Assembly: GCA_032622095.1 (NCBI GenBank)
Contig: CP136062.1
Location: 3,782,001-3,846,000 of the forward strand
Length of the DNA: 64,000 bases
Reading direction: 5' to 3'
DNA from: Siphonodentalium dalli
Lineage: Eukaryota; Mollusca; Scaphopoda; Gadilida; Siphonodentaliidae
The notes under the pieces are model-generated. The model searched no databases. It saw only the letters and a list, made by a program, of their open reading frames with translations, and was not told the origin of the DNA. Numbering within the stretch: the stretch's first letter is position 1; each line of letters begins with the position of its first letter. Below, piece after piece: positions 1-12,030 of this stretch. The translations under genes were made by a program, and so were the position numbers.

Positions 1-2970
1 TCAAAATGTATTCAGAACCAGTAAATGTCAGATCACAGAGTTGAACTTCTGATAGTTGATATAGTTATATGTGTGATAAGCAGGATGTAGATCCAAAATA
101 TCCCTGAAAATAGAAAATAAAGCACTTTAAGTATACAATAATACATACCGGTACACAATACAGACATGATTTAAAAAAGTGTGGTTGCACAACTAATCAA
201 TTGATCAAGTGTATGCTGCATTGTAAGTACTATGGCTTCTTTTCATGGAGTTTGAACAGCTAAATAAAAGGAACGACCAACAGTCCTTTTTTATGCCAAG
301 CAGTTTGATCTATCGAGTACAACCATGTAAATTTTTGCTGACATCTAAAAGCATTGTTGTCAACATTAAAAATAAACAGTAGTAACTACTACTGTAGCTG
401 GGATACTGGAGTTTGCTTTAATGAGGGTTAAATAATTTAATTCATCCAAGCTAATTACTAGTGTCTCTTTGATTTGCCGCACCTATTCCATGAGACACCC
501 GAGACAGTTCCCCCTACATATATTCTAAGCTGATGACAAACACTCTTTATTGCTAATTATTAGTGCCACTTTAAAATCATCTGAGAAACACAGCACCTAT
601 CCCACGACAATCCATGGGTCATGTTACAGTACCCCTGTGTATTAATTTTCCTACATACCCGGTATATTATCTTCTAAGCTGATACTACTTCTTAGCTCAT
701 CAATGCTATTTATTAACCCTTTCCTAACTGGAGCTTCCTGAAATTTTGCAAAAACCCTGTGCCAATGCTTTCTCTTATATACCGGTATGCGAGTCGCCAA
801 TATGGCACCTCACCTACAATGTACTAGTATAAAAGAGAATGCATTGGCCAAGTCTTTCCCAGGAAAAGGGAGCGATTGCTCCCACACCTATAATTACTGG
901 CAATATTTTATTCGCAGGTGCCAAAATTTGCACTTGTAAAAATGTTCACGGTCACTGTAATAGTTGATTAAGGTATATATGTTGATGAACTTGATCGAAT
1001 GTATATTTATAACCTTTCCCATCAGTTAAGTTATGGGCATGTGAAAAGTTTAACTGACATATGTCTATCCCACAGGTATTTTTTTTTGCCTAATATGTTT
1101 GAGGATTATCAGCGTTGGCCATGTGTTCTGTGATGGGAACCATTACTTAAACAGTTGCTACTATGATGCTAATAAGACATATATCTTTCAAGCTAAGTTT
1201 GCAGCGGTACAAGTAACTTAAAATGGTTGAGTTTTAACATGTACGTTTCCATGGTACTAATAACTGCGATGAACAGTGGATTGTCACTGGGGATCAGTGT
1301 CCACTGAGCCACTGACCAAGCACATGAGAAGATAAATTTACTTTGAGAAAAGTTCTACTTGTGTAAACTTGTGTGAAACGAAAGAAGAAAAATGTAATTG
1401 TACTTGCTCTCACTGATCGTTAGCTGACTAAACAATAAAAGAATTGAAAGACAGACCAATTGGTTTTAACATTATAACCACAAATCATGTATGGTAGCGA
1501 TTTTGCATTCAGTAAGTTAATCCATTTTTATATATCAGCTCACACATGGATAGGCCTACATGTACATGGGGAAACCGAAAGCTTGCATGATAGTTGTTTC
1601 GGTTTAATGTATAGTGTTTTCACAATGGAGTTGTGTTAGAAATTTGTTTTGTATTTATAACAGGAAGAGGCAAAAGTGTGTAACAGTAAGTTTGGCAACA
1701 CAATTATTGCTGTCGAGTGAAAAAAAATTAGGTTTGAGGTCCTGAACATGGATTTTGGTCAGTCGAAACATGGACATTATTTGGACCTTTTTATATGTAC
1801 CGGTACAGGTGCATGCAGTACATTTACATGTATGTTGTGCATGGCGGTTCTCAAATATATATTCAACATCGATTAAGAACTGTATCTGTAGCTGCGTAAA
1901 TTTAAAACTGAGCGAAAAATAATAATGTTCATACATGCGTGTCAAATATTACAAATATTAGGATGAAAGTTTAAACAAAATAATAGCTGGATCCAAGACA
2001 ATTCCCGCTACGTACCGTATTTCCTTAAAGTGTATAAACATGCTAGTTAGTGGTGTGAAGGTGAGGCCATTTGGTATTGCAGAATGGTTAATAATAATAC
2101 CAGTTTACTCTGACAAGTTTCAAAACTGAAAACAAACGGTACTGTACTGTAGTCAGTGTTGTGTACGTCAGACTTATTGTATTATTCCATACTTTCTGAT
2201 CAGGATTATCACCATGAAAATCATTTTACCATCGCCGTGTGTCAGTGTTATATCATTCGAAAAGTCAACAATGCGAGAATTCGATCGCTTCCGTTCTGTC
2301 TAAATAAGTTTTGGTCACAGGTAATGCCACCTTTGACAAAACTGTGTTCATAAATTAATTTTGTCGCTGTGTAGCCTGCAGATAACAACATAGTACTCGC
2401 AAGTATAATCACAAATAAAGTAGATGCTTGATTCGTTCAAATTGTGATTTCTAAATTTGTTGCAAGAATGAATCGGGGAATTATGACTTTGAACCCGAGT
2501 CACTAAACTTGGAGTCAACTGTCAAGAGTCAGTCTGCCATACCCTGGAAATTGGCTGGAATTGGTGAATTTGTTATATTCGCGGCCAAACAAGGCGTACA
2601 ATGTTACATCCTACATCCGATACTGATCATGTACATGTACTCACCTTGTGTATCATAAATGTAAGCAGTTTTTTTCTCGCCCAACGCGTGTGTTGTAATT
2701 GGCAATTCGTGGAAATAATAATCCGAGGTGGCGATTTTCGACTTTGTTTGAATAGCATCACTTGCCTAACAACCGTCTGCGAGCAGCGTTGATTCTGATT
2801 GGTTAAGACAAACGCGATTATCCAATCGCTGCATATGTGGCTTGGGAAGACGAGTTCAAAGTTCAAAGAGCGTTTCAAAGGTCAATTTATTTTTGGAAAG
2901 ATATTTTTTCGTTTAACAGTATTGCAGATTATATGCTCTCCCAGCGTCGAGTGTGTATACGCAGTACTCA
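1..2970. other. Low-information intergenic DNA
   Basis: I see no gene here. All open frames are short, AT-rich and without a recognisable domain. Bases 1-115 are homologous, in inverse orientation, to about 38895-39015, so the left edge starts inside a dispersed repeat. CCAAT-like words lie near 2797-2830, but nothing else supports a promoter. Confidence 0.5.
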
Positions 2971-2971
2971 C

Positions 2972-3015
2972 TTAAGCCCACGGCTAGCCGCTTCGCGGCT
3001 AGCCTACGTGGGCTT
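2972..3015. repeat. GC-rich near-perfect palindrome (~42 bp)
   Basis: The left arm reads AGCCCACG then GCTAGCCGC. After a TTC loop the arm is mirrored as GCGGCTAGC, two extra bases, then CGTGGGCT. It resembles the terminal hairpins of other non-autonomous elements in this window (about 13.2, 49.5, 49.76 and 61.2 kb), so it is probably the end or relic of a miniature element. No matching partner end was found. Confidence 0.6.
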
Positions 3016-3615
3016 ATAAATAATGTTAACTGGACGGACCATATGGACGGAAAGTAATGAACGTATCACTGATGAGCAGAAGCATATTCAAGCCCCTTAG
3101 ACTGGAAAATAACAAGTTCCCTGCTAACTCGACGGTAGTCGTGCTTAGCCAGAACGCGCTGTGACCACTCTCAGCTGCCCAAAAATAGCTATTCATATTA
3201 CTAACTTGGACTTTCATAACTATCCAACCCTTATTCATATTACAGCCTAATCACCAATATTTGCCAGTGACACAGACAGTGATAATTCTGCCCCCCCCCC
3301 ACTGACTATTCGGCAGATGAGAGCATCCCCACAACGGTGTTATCCATTAATTAACCGTGCTTGGGTAGTGAGCTTGCCCGAACATGGACTACCCACAGAA
3401 GCACTATCCACGAACAAACCTGTAAAAACCTGTCCAACCGTGATCTATTTGATCGCGTCACTACATTCACCCTCTGGGGACCTCATTCAGCAAATGACAG
3501 GCACAATAAACTCTGGCTTGGTCAGAAAGTCGGTTTTCCGGACTAGAATTGAAGCACACACACCTATGTACACAATGCGGCACTTTGTTTGGGTTGTCGT
3601 GGAAAAATCGCTAAC
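3016..3615. other. Intergenic, with a short relic of the 90-bp hairpin repeat
   Basis: A CCCTCTGGGGACCTCATTC word near 3470-3490, followed by a CAAATGACAGGCAC-like stretch, matches one arm and flank of the hairpin repeats at 44.3 and 44.8 kb. A C homopolymer lies near 3291. No coding feature is supported. Confidence 0.4.
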
Positions 3616-3866
3616 ACGCTCAACATTATTCCATTACAGAAAGAGAAAGTAACGTCAGGCACGGGAGGATATTGCTCTGCGAGAATATCTCTCTTGTAGA
3701 CCCCCATTGCATCTCCGAAACTCCCTACGCTTTCTCCATCGAAGAGGTCAACCAGTGCCTGGACGAGTTTTATATCGGTGTAATGTGCTTGCATATTCGC
3801 AGAGCAATATCCTCCCGTGCCTGACGTTACTTTCTCTTTCTGTAATGGAATAATGTTGAGTGTTGT
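3616..3866. repeat. Inverted repeat, ~75-85 bp arms, ~95 bp loop
   Basis: The left arm (about 3617-3700) runs from CTCAACATTATTCC through AACGTCAGGCACGGGAGG to GCTCTGCGAGA. The right arm (about 3790-3866) is its nearly exact reverse complement. Such high arm identity with an unrelated loop suggests a recent foldback or MITE-like insertion, or an inverted duplication. The loop has no recognised coding content. Confidence 0.8.
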
Positions 3867-3869
3867 AAC

Positions 3870-5640
3870 CATATGGGGGTGGTGTCTCAGTTGGTTAGGT
3901 GCAATAATTTATCTTATTAACCATATACTCAGTTGGTTAGGGGCAGTGCGCAACAGTTTATCTTATTCGTGTATCTGGTCAAGTTTGACAGAGCTTTGCG
4001 CATTTGACCAACATAATTGAAGCCGTCAAGCGTACCAATCGCGACAAACGTAATAATGTATGGATCACACACATGGATGACAATTTGATTCGTGTATCTG
4101 GGCAAGTTTATCAGAGCATTACGCTCAAATCGCGAAAGGTGGTGTTTATGTGACCGTGCTATTTTATATACCAAATCAGTATATGCCTTTATTACATGCT
4201 ACACATGTATACTAATTAAGTTATTATACCTAACTAACTAATATACATTTTATAGCCGCATTGTAATCATTTCATTCCGCGTACTTGGTTCATTCCATTC
4301 CGCGCTATTCCGTTCTATACATTTCCCATCCCCAGTCGCATACCTGTTCTGTATTTTGCTATTTCCTATTTCTATCTACGCCCAATCTCTTACCCGCTTA
4401 AGTCTTCCTCTGTCTAGTTCATCGCACAATTTGAGATCTAACTGTCGGACACTAAGGTGTCTTAGCCAATCACAGGTAAGCTTATTTGCCGCGCTTTTCA
4501 GTTGATAATTAGCGTTCGATGTGACAACATCGTTCCGTCGTTAAACACTCAGTGTAATCGTACATTCTTCTATGCCTGAAGAATGTCACAGTTATAAAGT
4601 TTAATGTAAACTACGTTATGACATCTTGACCTATGCTTTCCAAAGGATGGTATGTAATATTTGTTATATGTTTTCACCCGTTATTATAGTTTGTATTTTA
4701 ATAATATTGTCTTCGGTTTTGAAACTTTAGTGTTGGTCACATTTGCATAAATACATTTGCTCCATAATGTAGGGATTTAGGAAATCGCACGCTGCGTTCA
4801 TAATTTCCCTTTTATACTAGCAATATAGGTTTTATTTCTAACTGTTCGTCACAGTTAGGATTGTGTCAAAATAGTTGTTTATATCGACAATAGGGAAGTT
4901 GGTTTTTGACACAATCACATTTCACATATTTATTCATATCCATTCTGGATATGTAACTAGGCAGCAACTACAACCTATGTATTTGTTCGCCAGGGTCCTG
5001 TAACTCCTGTTGGTTATTTCGTTGGATCTCTGGATTGATGTCTGATGTTTGATGTTGTTGGAACTTGGAAGTCAAGCTGTCCATATAGACGTGTGTGATG
5101 TCATCCATGTGTCTTGTGATGTGATGTCGGATTGTGTTCACTGTTCCGTTTGCATAAGTATCGAATAAATGCATGATGAAGACTTTTAAAGGTAGGCTCA
5201 TTTTACTATAGACCCTGTCAGATGTTTAGACTCAGAGCCCTACAAATGTTTGTGATAGCGACATGGTTCTCTTAAGACCCACCCCTGTGCTCTACCACAT
5301 TTGCACAACCGTTCTGGACGACTATCCGAAAGGTGAGGTGTATTGCGTATTGGTCTGACATTAGGAAGTAGAGGGATTGCAATCATATTTGTGTATCTCG
5401 TTCACAAAAGCATTGAGCATTGGGCTAACATGAGCAGCCCGTCGAAGAATCGTCTTGATTCAAATATGACCGGTTCTAATGCTGCGGATCAGACAATGGG
5501 TGGTAATCTGATTAATGTATCTGGGCGAGTGTGTTTCAGCGTGCGGGTCTATTTGCGATAGCTGCGGATTTCCAAACGTTCAAGACAGTGAGTGCGGAAC
5601 ACAGCGCATTAGTCCAACGTAAGCAAACACAAGGCAAGTA
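3870..5640. repeat. Degenerate short repeats, no gene
   Basis: TCAGTTGGTTAGG occurs at about 3887 and 3930. A GTATCTGG(G/T)CAAGTTT-type unit recurs near 3970 and 4095, with a looser relative near 5515. The first motif looks like a tRNA A box, but no B box follows. A small hairpin built on TTGTGTCAAAA lies near 4860-4915. The rest is unassigned. Confidence 0.4.
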
Positions 5641-5689
5641 TATGTCATCACGGAACCCTGAACATGGCAAAGTAGATAAGATTGGATAG

Positions 5690-6482
5690 TTACCCATGGG
5701 TATGACACAAGGTCAATTCACATGCCCCGTGGTGATAAACTAGGTCTTCACGGACCACAAAAATGTAGGGAAATTATACGATATTCGATATTTACCTTAG
5801 GGTATGAGACAAGAATATTTCACAGGCCCCGTGGGGGCCATATCGGGAAACAGTTGGACGGTTCTGAAATCCTGGCCCATTTATACCGAAAAAGGACCGC
5901 ACGCCGCTAGGCTTTTGATAAACTAGGTCATCACGGAACCCATATTATAGGGAAATTCGAAAATTATTCAATATTTACCATAGGGTATGAGACAAGGCCA
6001 ATTCTGAGGCCCCGGGGTGGACATACCGGGGCACACTTGGGATTTTCTAAAAAAAACTGGCATATGTATACTAGCTAGGCTTTTGATAAACTAGGACACC
6101 ACGGACCCCATAACTAGGGAAATTAAATGTTTATTCGATATTTACCCTATGGTATGAAACATGGTCTATTCACAGGTCCCGTGGGGGAAACAACGGGGCA
6201 CATTGGGGTTTTTCTGATATATTTCGACACATAAACCGGAAAAGGACCATACCATAAATTAGGTCATCACGGAACACCAAAATTTGGAAATTACATGATA
6301 CTCTATATTTACTGTCGGGTATGAGTCAAGGTATTTTCCATACCCCATGGTGGACATATCGGGGCACCTTGGGACTACGTATATCGGAACCGCACCACAC
6401 ATAGCTAGGCTTTCGATGAATTAGGTTATCATGGAATACCAAAATATGGAAATTGTATGATATCAGATATTTACCCTAGAGT
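5690..6482. repeat. Tandem array, ~170 bp units, about five copies
   Basis: The word ATAAACTAGGTCATCACGGA (or a close variant) recurs at about 5737, 5920, 6085, 6257 and 6416, so units are 160-183 bp. Each unit also carries GATATTTACC, GGTATGAGACAAGG and a GCCCCGTGG-type word. The array is diverged. The L1/Tx1-like LINE inserted at its right edge. Confidence 0.8.
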
Positions 6483-6498
6483 ATAAGAGTAATATGAC
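6483..6498. repeat. Target-site duplication, left copy (16 bp)
   Basis: ATAAGAGTAATATGAC is repeated exactly at 9792-9807, after the A-rich tail of the LINE. It defines the 5' boundary of the insertion. The A-rich edge makes the first base or two ambiguous. Confidence 0.85.
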
Positions 6499-9373
6499 GG
6501 GCGCTTCCTTACCTTTTTGCTCTCATTTATCTAAACTAAGAAAATGTAAAGAGACTAAATTAATTGAACAAATAACAAATCTAGAGAAAATTACAACGGA
6601 AAAAGAAAGTTTAGAAATGGAGAAGCTTAAACGTGAATTAGAAACATTACGAGAAGAAAAACTAAATGGAATATTTGTTAGATCACGTGCTAGATGGATT
6701 GGTGACGGGGAGAAGCCAAGTAAATATTTCTTAAATTTAGAAAAACGAGATTTTACGTCTAAAACCATCCAAAAATTACAGGCAGATAACGGAGACATGA
6801 TATATGAACAACATGAAATCCTTCAAGAGACAAACCATTTCTATAAACGTCTTTATAAAAACCAAGATGCAGAAACACATTCCTTAAACATTGATAACTT
6901 AATAACTAACGTGTGTGATATAAATGACAAAGTTGAAATAAATAAATTAACGCTAGAGACTGGTCGATGTTTGGAAGGAGAAATTAGTTACAGCGAAGCG
7001 CTAAATTACTTGAAAAAAATGAAAAATAATAAATGCACTGGAAACGATGGATATTCTGTAGAGTTTTTTAAATTCTTCTGGCGAGATGTTGGAACCTACC
7101 TGGTCAGATCACTTAACTACGGCATGAAAGTTGGAAAACTATCTGTTACACAGAGGCAGGGAATAGTAACACTCCTCCCCAAAGACAACAAACCACGACA
7201 ATTTCTTAAAAACTGGAGACCAATATCCTTATTAAATGTGACATATAAAATTCTTACAGGAGTCCTATCTGAAAGATTAAAACAAGTTTTACCATTTCTA
7301 ATACATTCAGATCAAACCGGATTTATATCTGGACGGTATATTGGGGAGAATATTCGACTAGTGATGGACATGATGCTACATACAAAGCAAAATAAAATAC
7401 CGGGACTCTTGCTATTGATAGATTTTGAAAAAGCATTTGATTCGATATCCTGGAAATTTATATACAGTGTACTAAAATACTTTAATTTTAGTCAACCATT
7501 TATCGATTATATAAAGACTTTATATTGTGATACTTCATCATGTATAAATTTAAATGGGCAAATATCAGACTTTTTCAACTTAGAGAGAGGATGTAGACAA
7601 GGCGATCCAATATCCCCATATATTTTTTTATTATGTGCAGAAATTCTTGGTATTATGGTACGATTCTCAAAAAACATAAATGGTATCAATGTTGGTAATA
7701 AGAATATAAGAATGTCGCAATATGCCGATGATACATCTCTTTTCCTCGATGGGTCACCAGATTCTCTAGAAGCAGCTATGAAAGTACTTGATAACTATAA
7801 ATATGTATCGGGTCTAAAAATTAACTATGACAAAACACACGCAGTGTGGATTGGTACAAAGGCAGACAGCACGGAACAGATATGTGACCGATGGAAATTA
7901 AACTGGAATCCAGAAACCTTTAAAATACTTGGTATAGAATTTCATCATGACACTAAACGTATGATTGACATAAATTTTACAAACGGGCTTATGCAATTAA
8001 AGAACATACTGGCAATGTGGAGTAAACGTAACCTAACTGTTCTCGGTAAAATAACTGTTGTCAAATCGCTAGCTATTTCAAAATTAGTACACCTGTTCCT
8101 TGCACTACCGAACCCCACAGATGAATATATAAAAAATTTAAATAAACTGCTCTTTGGTTTCATTTGGAACCAAGGTCCAGATAGAATAAGTAGAAAACTG
8201 CTCACTCAGAACTATGCTTCTGGTGGGTGTAAAATGATTGATATTAAGACTTTCATAAATTCTATGAAGATATCATGGGTTAAGCGAGTTATCACACAAC
8301 GGGCTTCCTGGGTTACAGTTTTCGAACACTCTTGTAGTATATTTTGTAATAGTTGGTATCTAATGTCATCTACAATTTTAAAAAACCAATCTAAAACACT
8401 TGATAACAATTTCTGGAAAGATGTAGTAAATGCCTGGATTCTGTACTGTGACAAACTAGCACCGGTGATTCAATGTGATCTCCTCACTACACCTTTAGTA
8501 GGATTCGAGGATACGGTAAAACTGGTGAAGCCACGATTGAAACTGTTCATGACTGATAAGCTTATATACATATTCGATTTTCAAGACAATTTAGGAAAGT
8601 ACCTGTCACAGGAAGAATTTAACGCTCTACACAAAACAAACATCGACTTTCTAACTTTTAACGGAATTGTAAAATCAATCAAGAAAAGAGATAAATTTTT
8701 AAGTAAAAGCGACAGGGTTTTGCGCCCTCATATACCATTTCAATTAATAAATTTACTTGCTCCGAACAGTGCTAAATCCACGTATAAAACAATGTTACCA
8801 ATTGAATCACCCCATAAACAAATAAGTAAATGGGAACGAAAGTTGAACCGAACATATAATGTCGAGTTCTGGACTGAAGTATATAGATGCCCATTTATTT
8901 ACGTCACCGATACCAAACTTAAGTGGTTCCAATACCGAATAAATACACATATCATCGGTACAAAACAACTTTTGAAAAAAATGAAAATATCTGACGACGA
9001 CTCATGCACCTTCTGTAAATCTAATACTGAATCGATCATTCACATTTTCTGGGAATGTCCAAACATACAATATTTTTGGAATACGGTCGAAAATTGGGTA
9101 TTTTATAATACGAGTACTAGATTACAACTCACACGTGAAACTGCAATATTTAGCAGCCGCCCTGGAAAATATACCAGTCCTTGGATAATATTCCTTCTTA
9201 TCTTTGTTAGATATCACATTTATAGATCAAAGATGAATAACTCTATGCCAAACCTCACCGGACTTAAAAAAGAACTTAGTTTATATTTCCATTCTGAGCG
9301 TGTTTTTTATTATAATAAAGGTCAATACACTAAATTTAAACAAAGATGGTCTTATCTAGAAGAACTATTTTAA
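6494..9373 (+). CDS. LINE reverse transcriptase, L1/Tx1-like, N-terminally truncated
   Basis: This frame encodes 959 residues of a non-LTR retrotransposon ORF2 protein, whose known role is copying element RNA into DNA at a nicked target. Residues 62-85 carry a RARWIGDGEKPSKYF-type block that precedes the RT in the L1/Tx1 group. RT motifs follow in order: DFEKAFD (310-316), RQGDP (368-372) and YADD (410-413), so all catalytic Asp residues are present. A C-terminal CCHC-like finger is at C838, C841, H850 and C855. Full-length ORF2 proteins also carry an N-terminal endonuclease, which is missing. The first ATG lies inside the target duplication, so the first codons are host DNA and this is not a natural start. 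No internal stop or frameshift is present. The protein is unlikely to support its own mobility. Confidence 0.93.
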   Translation: MTGASLPFCSHLSKLRKCKETKLIEQITNLEKITTEKESLEMEKLKRELETLREEKLNGIFVRSRARWIGDGEKPSKYFLNLEKRDFTSKTIQKLQADNGDMIYEQHEILQETNHFYKRLYKNQDAETHSLNIDNLITNVCDINDKVEINKLTLETGRCLEGEISYSEALNYLKKMKNNKCTGNDGYSVEFFKFFWRDVGTYLVRSLNYGMKVGKLSVTQRQGIVTLLPKDNKPRQFLKNWRPISLLNVTYKILTGVLSERLKQVLPFLIHSDQTGFISGRYIGENIRLVMDMMLHTKQNKIPGLLLLIDFEKAFDSISWKFIYSVLKYFNFSQPFIDYIKTLYCDTSSCINLNGQISDFFNLERGCRQGDPISPYIFLLCAEILGIMVRFSKNINGINVGNKNIRMSQYADDTSLFLDGSPDSLEAAMKVLDNYKYVSGLKINYDKTHAVWIGTKADSTEQICDRWKLNWNPETFKILGIEFHHDTKRMIDINFTNGLMQLKNILAMWSKRNLTVLGKITVVKSLAISKLVHLFLALPNPTDEYIKNLNKLLFGFIWNQGPDRISRKLLTQNYASGGCKMIDIKTFINSMKISWVKRVITQRASWVTVFEHSCSIFCNSWYLMSSTILKNQSKTLDNNFWKDVVNAWILYCDKLAPVIQCDLLTTPLVGFEDTVKLVKPRLKLFMTDKLIYIFDFQDNLGKYLSQEEFNALHKTNIDFLTFNGIVKSIKKRDKFLSKSDRVLRPHIPFQLINLLAPNSAKSTYKTMLPIESPHKQISKWERKLNRTYNVEFWTEVYRCPFIYVTDTKLKWFQYRINTHIIGTKQLLKKMKISDDDSCTFCKSNTESIIHIFWECPNIQYFWNTVENWVFYNTSTRLQLTRETAIFSSRPGKYTSPWIIFLLIFVRYHIYRSKMNNSMPNLTGLKKELSLYFHSERVFYYNKGQYTKFKQRWSYLEELF

Positions 9374-9791
9374 TTTAATGTGTGACTGCACATGCCAACC
9401 CTAAAACCTGCGTAACGCACCAACACACCCTGACATTGGTTTTCGGCAAGCAATCAAATATATATGCTGCTGGTGTAACATAATTAATATTAGAGATCCA
9501 ATTTTCTGATTCCAAATAACAGCAATATACAATACAAACTTGAACAATAACTTATAGTATACATCGTTATATATAGAATAGTGAATAAAACATGGGTCGT
9601 TTTTTCTTTTGCCCCCCCCCCTTCCCCACCCGGGTCCAAAATTATGGGGGGAAAATGACAAGTTAAAGTATATTACACAATACAATATTCCTGAATTTCT
9701 ATTGATACAAATCTACCATGTGTAATGTCAACGTTATGTTTTGTAAGACTATATATTTTGTCGCAATAAAAATATTAAAAAAAATAAATAA
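6499..9791 (+). mobile_element. 5'-truncated L1/Tx1-like LINE insertion (~3.3 kb)
   Basis: The element is bounded by an exact 16 bp duplication and ends in an A-rich (TAAA)n-like tail at about 9765-9791. Both are hallmarks of target-primed reverse transcription. It retains the reverse transcriptase and C-terminal region but has lost ORF1 and the apurinic endonuclease. The long undamaged frame and exact duplication imply a relatively young insertion. Confidence 0.9.
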
Positions 9792-9807
9792 ATAAGAGTA
9801 ATATGAC
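9792..9807. repeat. Target-site duplication, right copy (16 bp)
   Basis: An exact copy of the 16 bases at 6483-6498, directly after the A-rich LINE tail. Confidence 0.85.
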
Positions 9808-9959
9808 TATACGTAAACGTAATTTGCGAGCCCTCAAGTGTAGGCCTACTTTTATGACAATAACGAATGCATGAATTCACAAATAGAAATGGGACATAAA
9901 TTTGCACCCACTGGGTTGGAATTTTGCAACAGTTAACAGTTATTTCAATACTTTCAACT

Positions 9960-12030
9960 GTTGGAAAAATTAATTGAATCAACCCTTTGGCTTGGAACTT
10001 TCCATAGATTACCATATATATGGAACTTGTATATATCTGTGCAGGAGATGTCCCTTTTACCAAATACACTAGAGCTCTGGGTGGAGATAAAGATTCATGG
10101 GGCAGGGATGCTGATATGCATTAGGACATATGTTTTTCTTCCAGTTTCGAGTCTATGTAGGTCCACCACATGAGGGAAGCAGGCCCTGTAACCCCTAATT
10201 CCATTTTTATGACCATGGATATTGTATGTATCTGTGCATGAGATGCTCCTTTATTCAAATATACTAGAGTTCCAGAATGGAGACATACTTGCATGGGGCA
10301 AGGATGCTGATGACATCAAAATAGGGTTGTTTACCCAATTTTAAGTCAATAAGTACAGTAAAGCCCTAAGTAATCGAGTCCTTAACCACAGCAAAATTAA
10401 GGGTAACTTTTCAGGATTTAGTCGGAAATATGGATTGTTGCCATTCATCGGAAAGCTGTACACCATATGAGGGAAGCAAACCCCCCACCATGGACCCCTA
10501 ATTCCCTGTTTATGACCATGAAACTTGTATATAATTTTATACATATGCAGGAGATGTCCCTTTTACCAAAAACACTAGAGCTCCGGATGGAGATAAACAA
10601 TCATGGGCAGTGATGCTGATATGCATTAGGAAATATGTTTTTTCTTCAATTTTCGAGTCTATATAGGACCATCACACGAGGGAAGCAGGCCCCATGTAGC
10701 CCTTTACCTGTATGCCCACCATATGATGGAAGCAGGCCCCCTGTAACCCCTAGTTCGCTTGTTATGACCATGGATATTGTATGTATCTGTGCAGGAGATG
10801 CCCCTTTATTCAAATACACTAGAGCTCCAGGATGGTGAGAAACCTGCATGGGCAGGGATTCTGATGACATGAAAATAGGGGTTTTTACCAAATTTTAAGT
10901 CAATAAGTACACCATATGAGGGAAGCAAGCCCCCCCCCCCCCCGGGCCCATAATTCCTTGTATGACCATGCAGCTTGTAAATATCTGTTCAGGAGATGTC
11001 CCTTTTATCAGATACACTAGAGCTCCGGGTGGAGACACTCATTCATGGGCAAGTATGCTGATATGCATTAGGAAATACAAATGTACATGTACATGTACAT
11101 TGTACATGTATGTGTTTCCTTCAATTTTCAAGTCTACTAGTATATACATGTAGGTCCAGCACAGGAGGGAAGCAGGTGTACCATGTAACCCATAATTCCC
11201 TTTTTATGACCATGTATATTGTATGCATCTGTGCAGGATATGTCCCTTCATTATAATACACTAGAGCTCCAGGATGGTGACATACTTGCATGGGGCAGGG
11301 ATGTTGATGATATGAAAATAGGGGTTGTTACCCAAATGTTAAGTCAATAAGTACACCATATGAGGGAAGCAAGCCCCCAGGGACCCTTAATTACCTTTGT
11401 ATGACCATGGAACTTGTTTAAATAGGTGCAGGAGATGTCCCTTTTATCAAATACACTAGAGCTCCGGGTGGATTAGGAAATATGTTTTTCTTCAATTTTC
11501 AAGTCTATATAGGCCCACCACATCAGGGAAGCAGGCATCCTGTAACCCTAATTACCTTTTTATAACCATGGATATTGTATGTATCTGTGCAGGAGATGCC
11601 CCATTTTTCAGATACACTAGAGTTCCAGGATGGTGACATACTTGCATGGGGCAGGGATGCTGATGACATGAAAATAGGGGTTTTTAGCAATTTTAAGTCA
11701 ATAAGTACACCATACTAGTACATGCACGAGGGAAGCAAGCCCTCATTGACCCCTAATTTCCCTTGTATGACCATGGAACTTGTATATATGTGTGCAGGAG
11801 ATGTCCCTTTATCAAAAACTCTAGAGCTCCGGGTTGAGACACACATTCATGGGGTAGGTATGCTGATATGCATTAGGAAATATGTTTTTTCTTCAATTTT
11901 CGAGTCTATATACATGCACATGTAGGCCCACCACATGAGGGAAGCAGGCCCCTTGTAACCACTAAAAAAGGCAATAATTCCCTTTTTATGACCAGGGATA
12001 TTATATGCATCTGTGCAGGAGATGCCACAT
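9960..12030. repeat. Higher-order tandem array of two alternating ~160-250 bp monomers
   Basis: ATGACCATGG-type words recur at about 10209, 10512, 10762, 10962, 11206, 11400, 11559, 11767 and 11988. Two monomer types alternate: one continues with a GAACTTGTATAT-type word, the other with GATATTGTATGTATCTG. The basic unit is therefore a dimer of about 400-450 bp. Both types share GCAGGAGATGTCCC, ACACTAGAGCTCC and GAGGGAAGCA. Short open frames inside are by-products of the repeat. Confidence 0.85.
10356..10455. mobile_element. Truncated CAGTAATG-family MITE inside the tandem array
   Basis: After GTA, the sequence begins CAGTAAAGCCCTAAGTAAT and continues with TTAACCACAGCA and TTTTCAGGATTTAGTCGG. 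It matches the left half of the MITE at 38746-38852. The right inverted terminus is missing. It lengthens one array unit to about 300 bp. Confidence 0.65.

Noticed and set aside
3880-3965. tRNA gene suggested by two TCAGTTGGTTAGG words
   Set aside because: They resemble an A box, but no B box or cloverleaf-forming partner sequence follows within tRNA distance.
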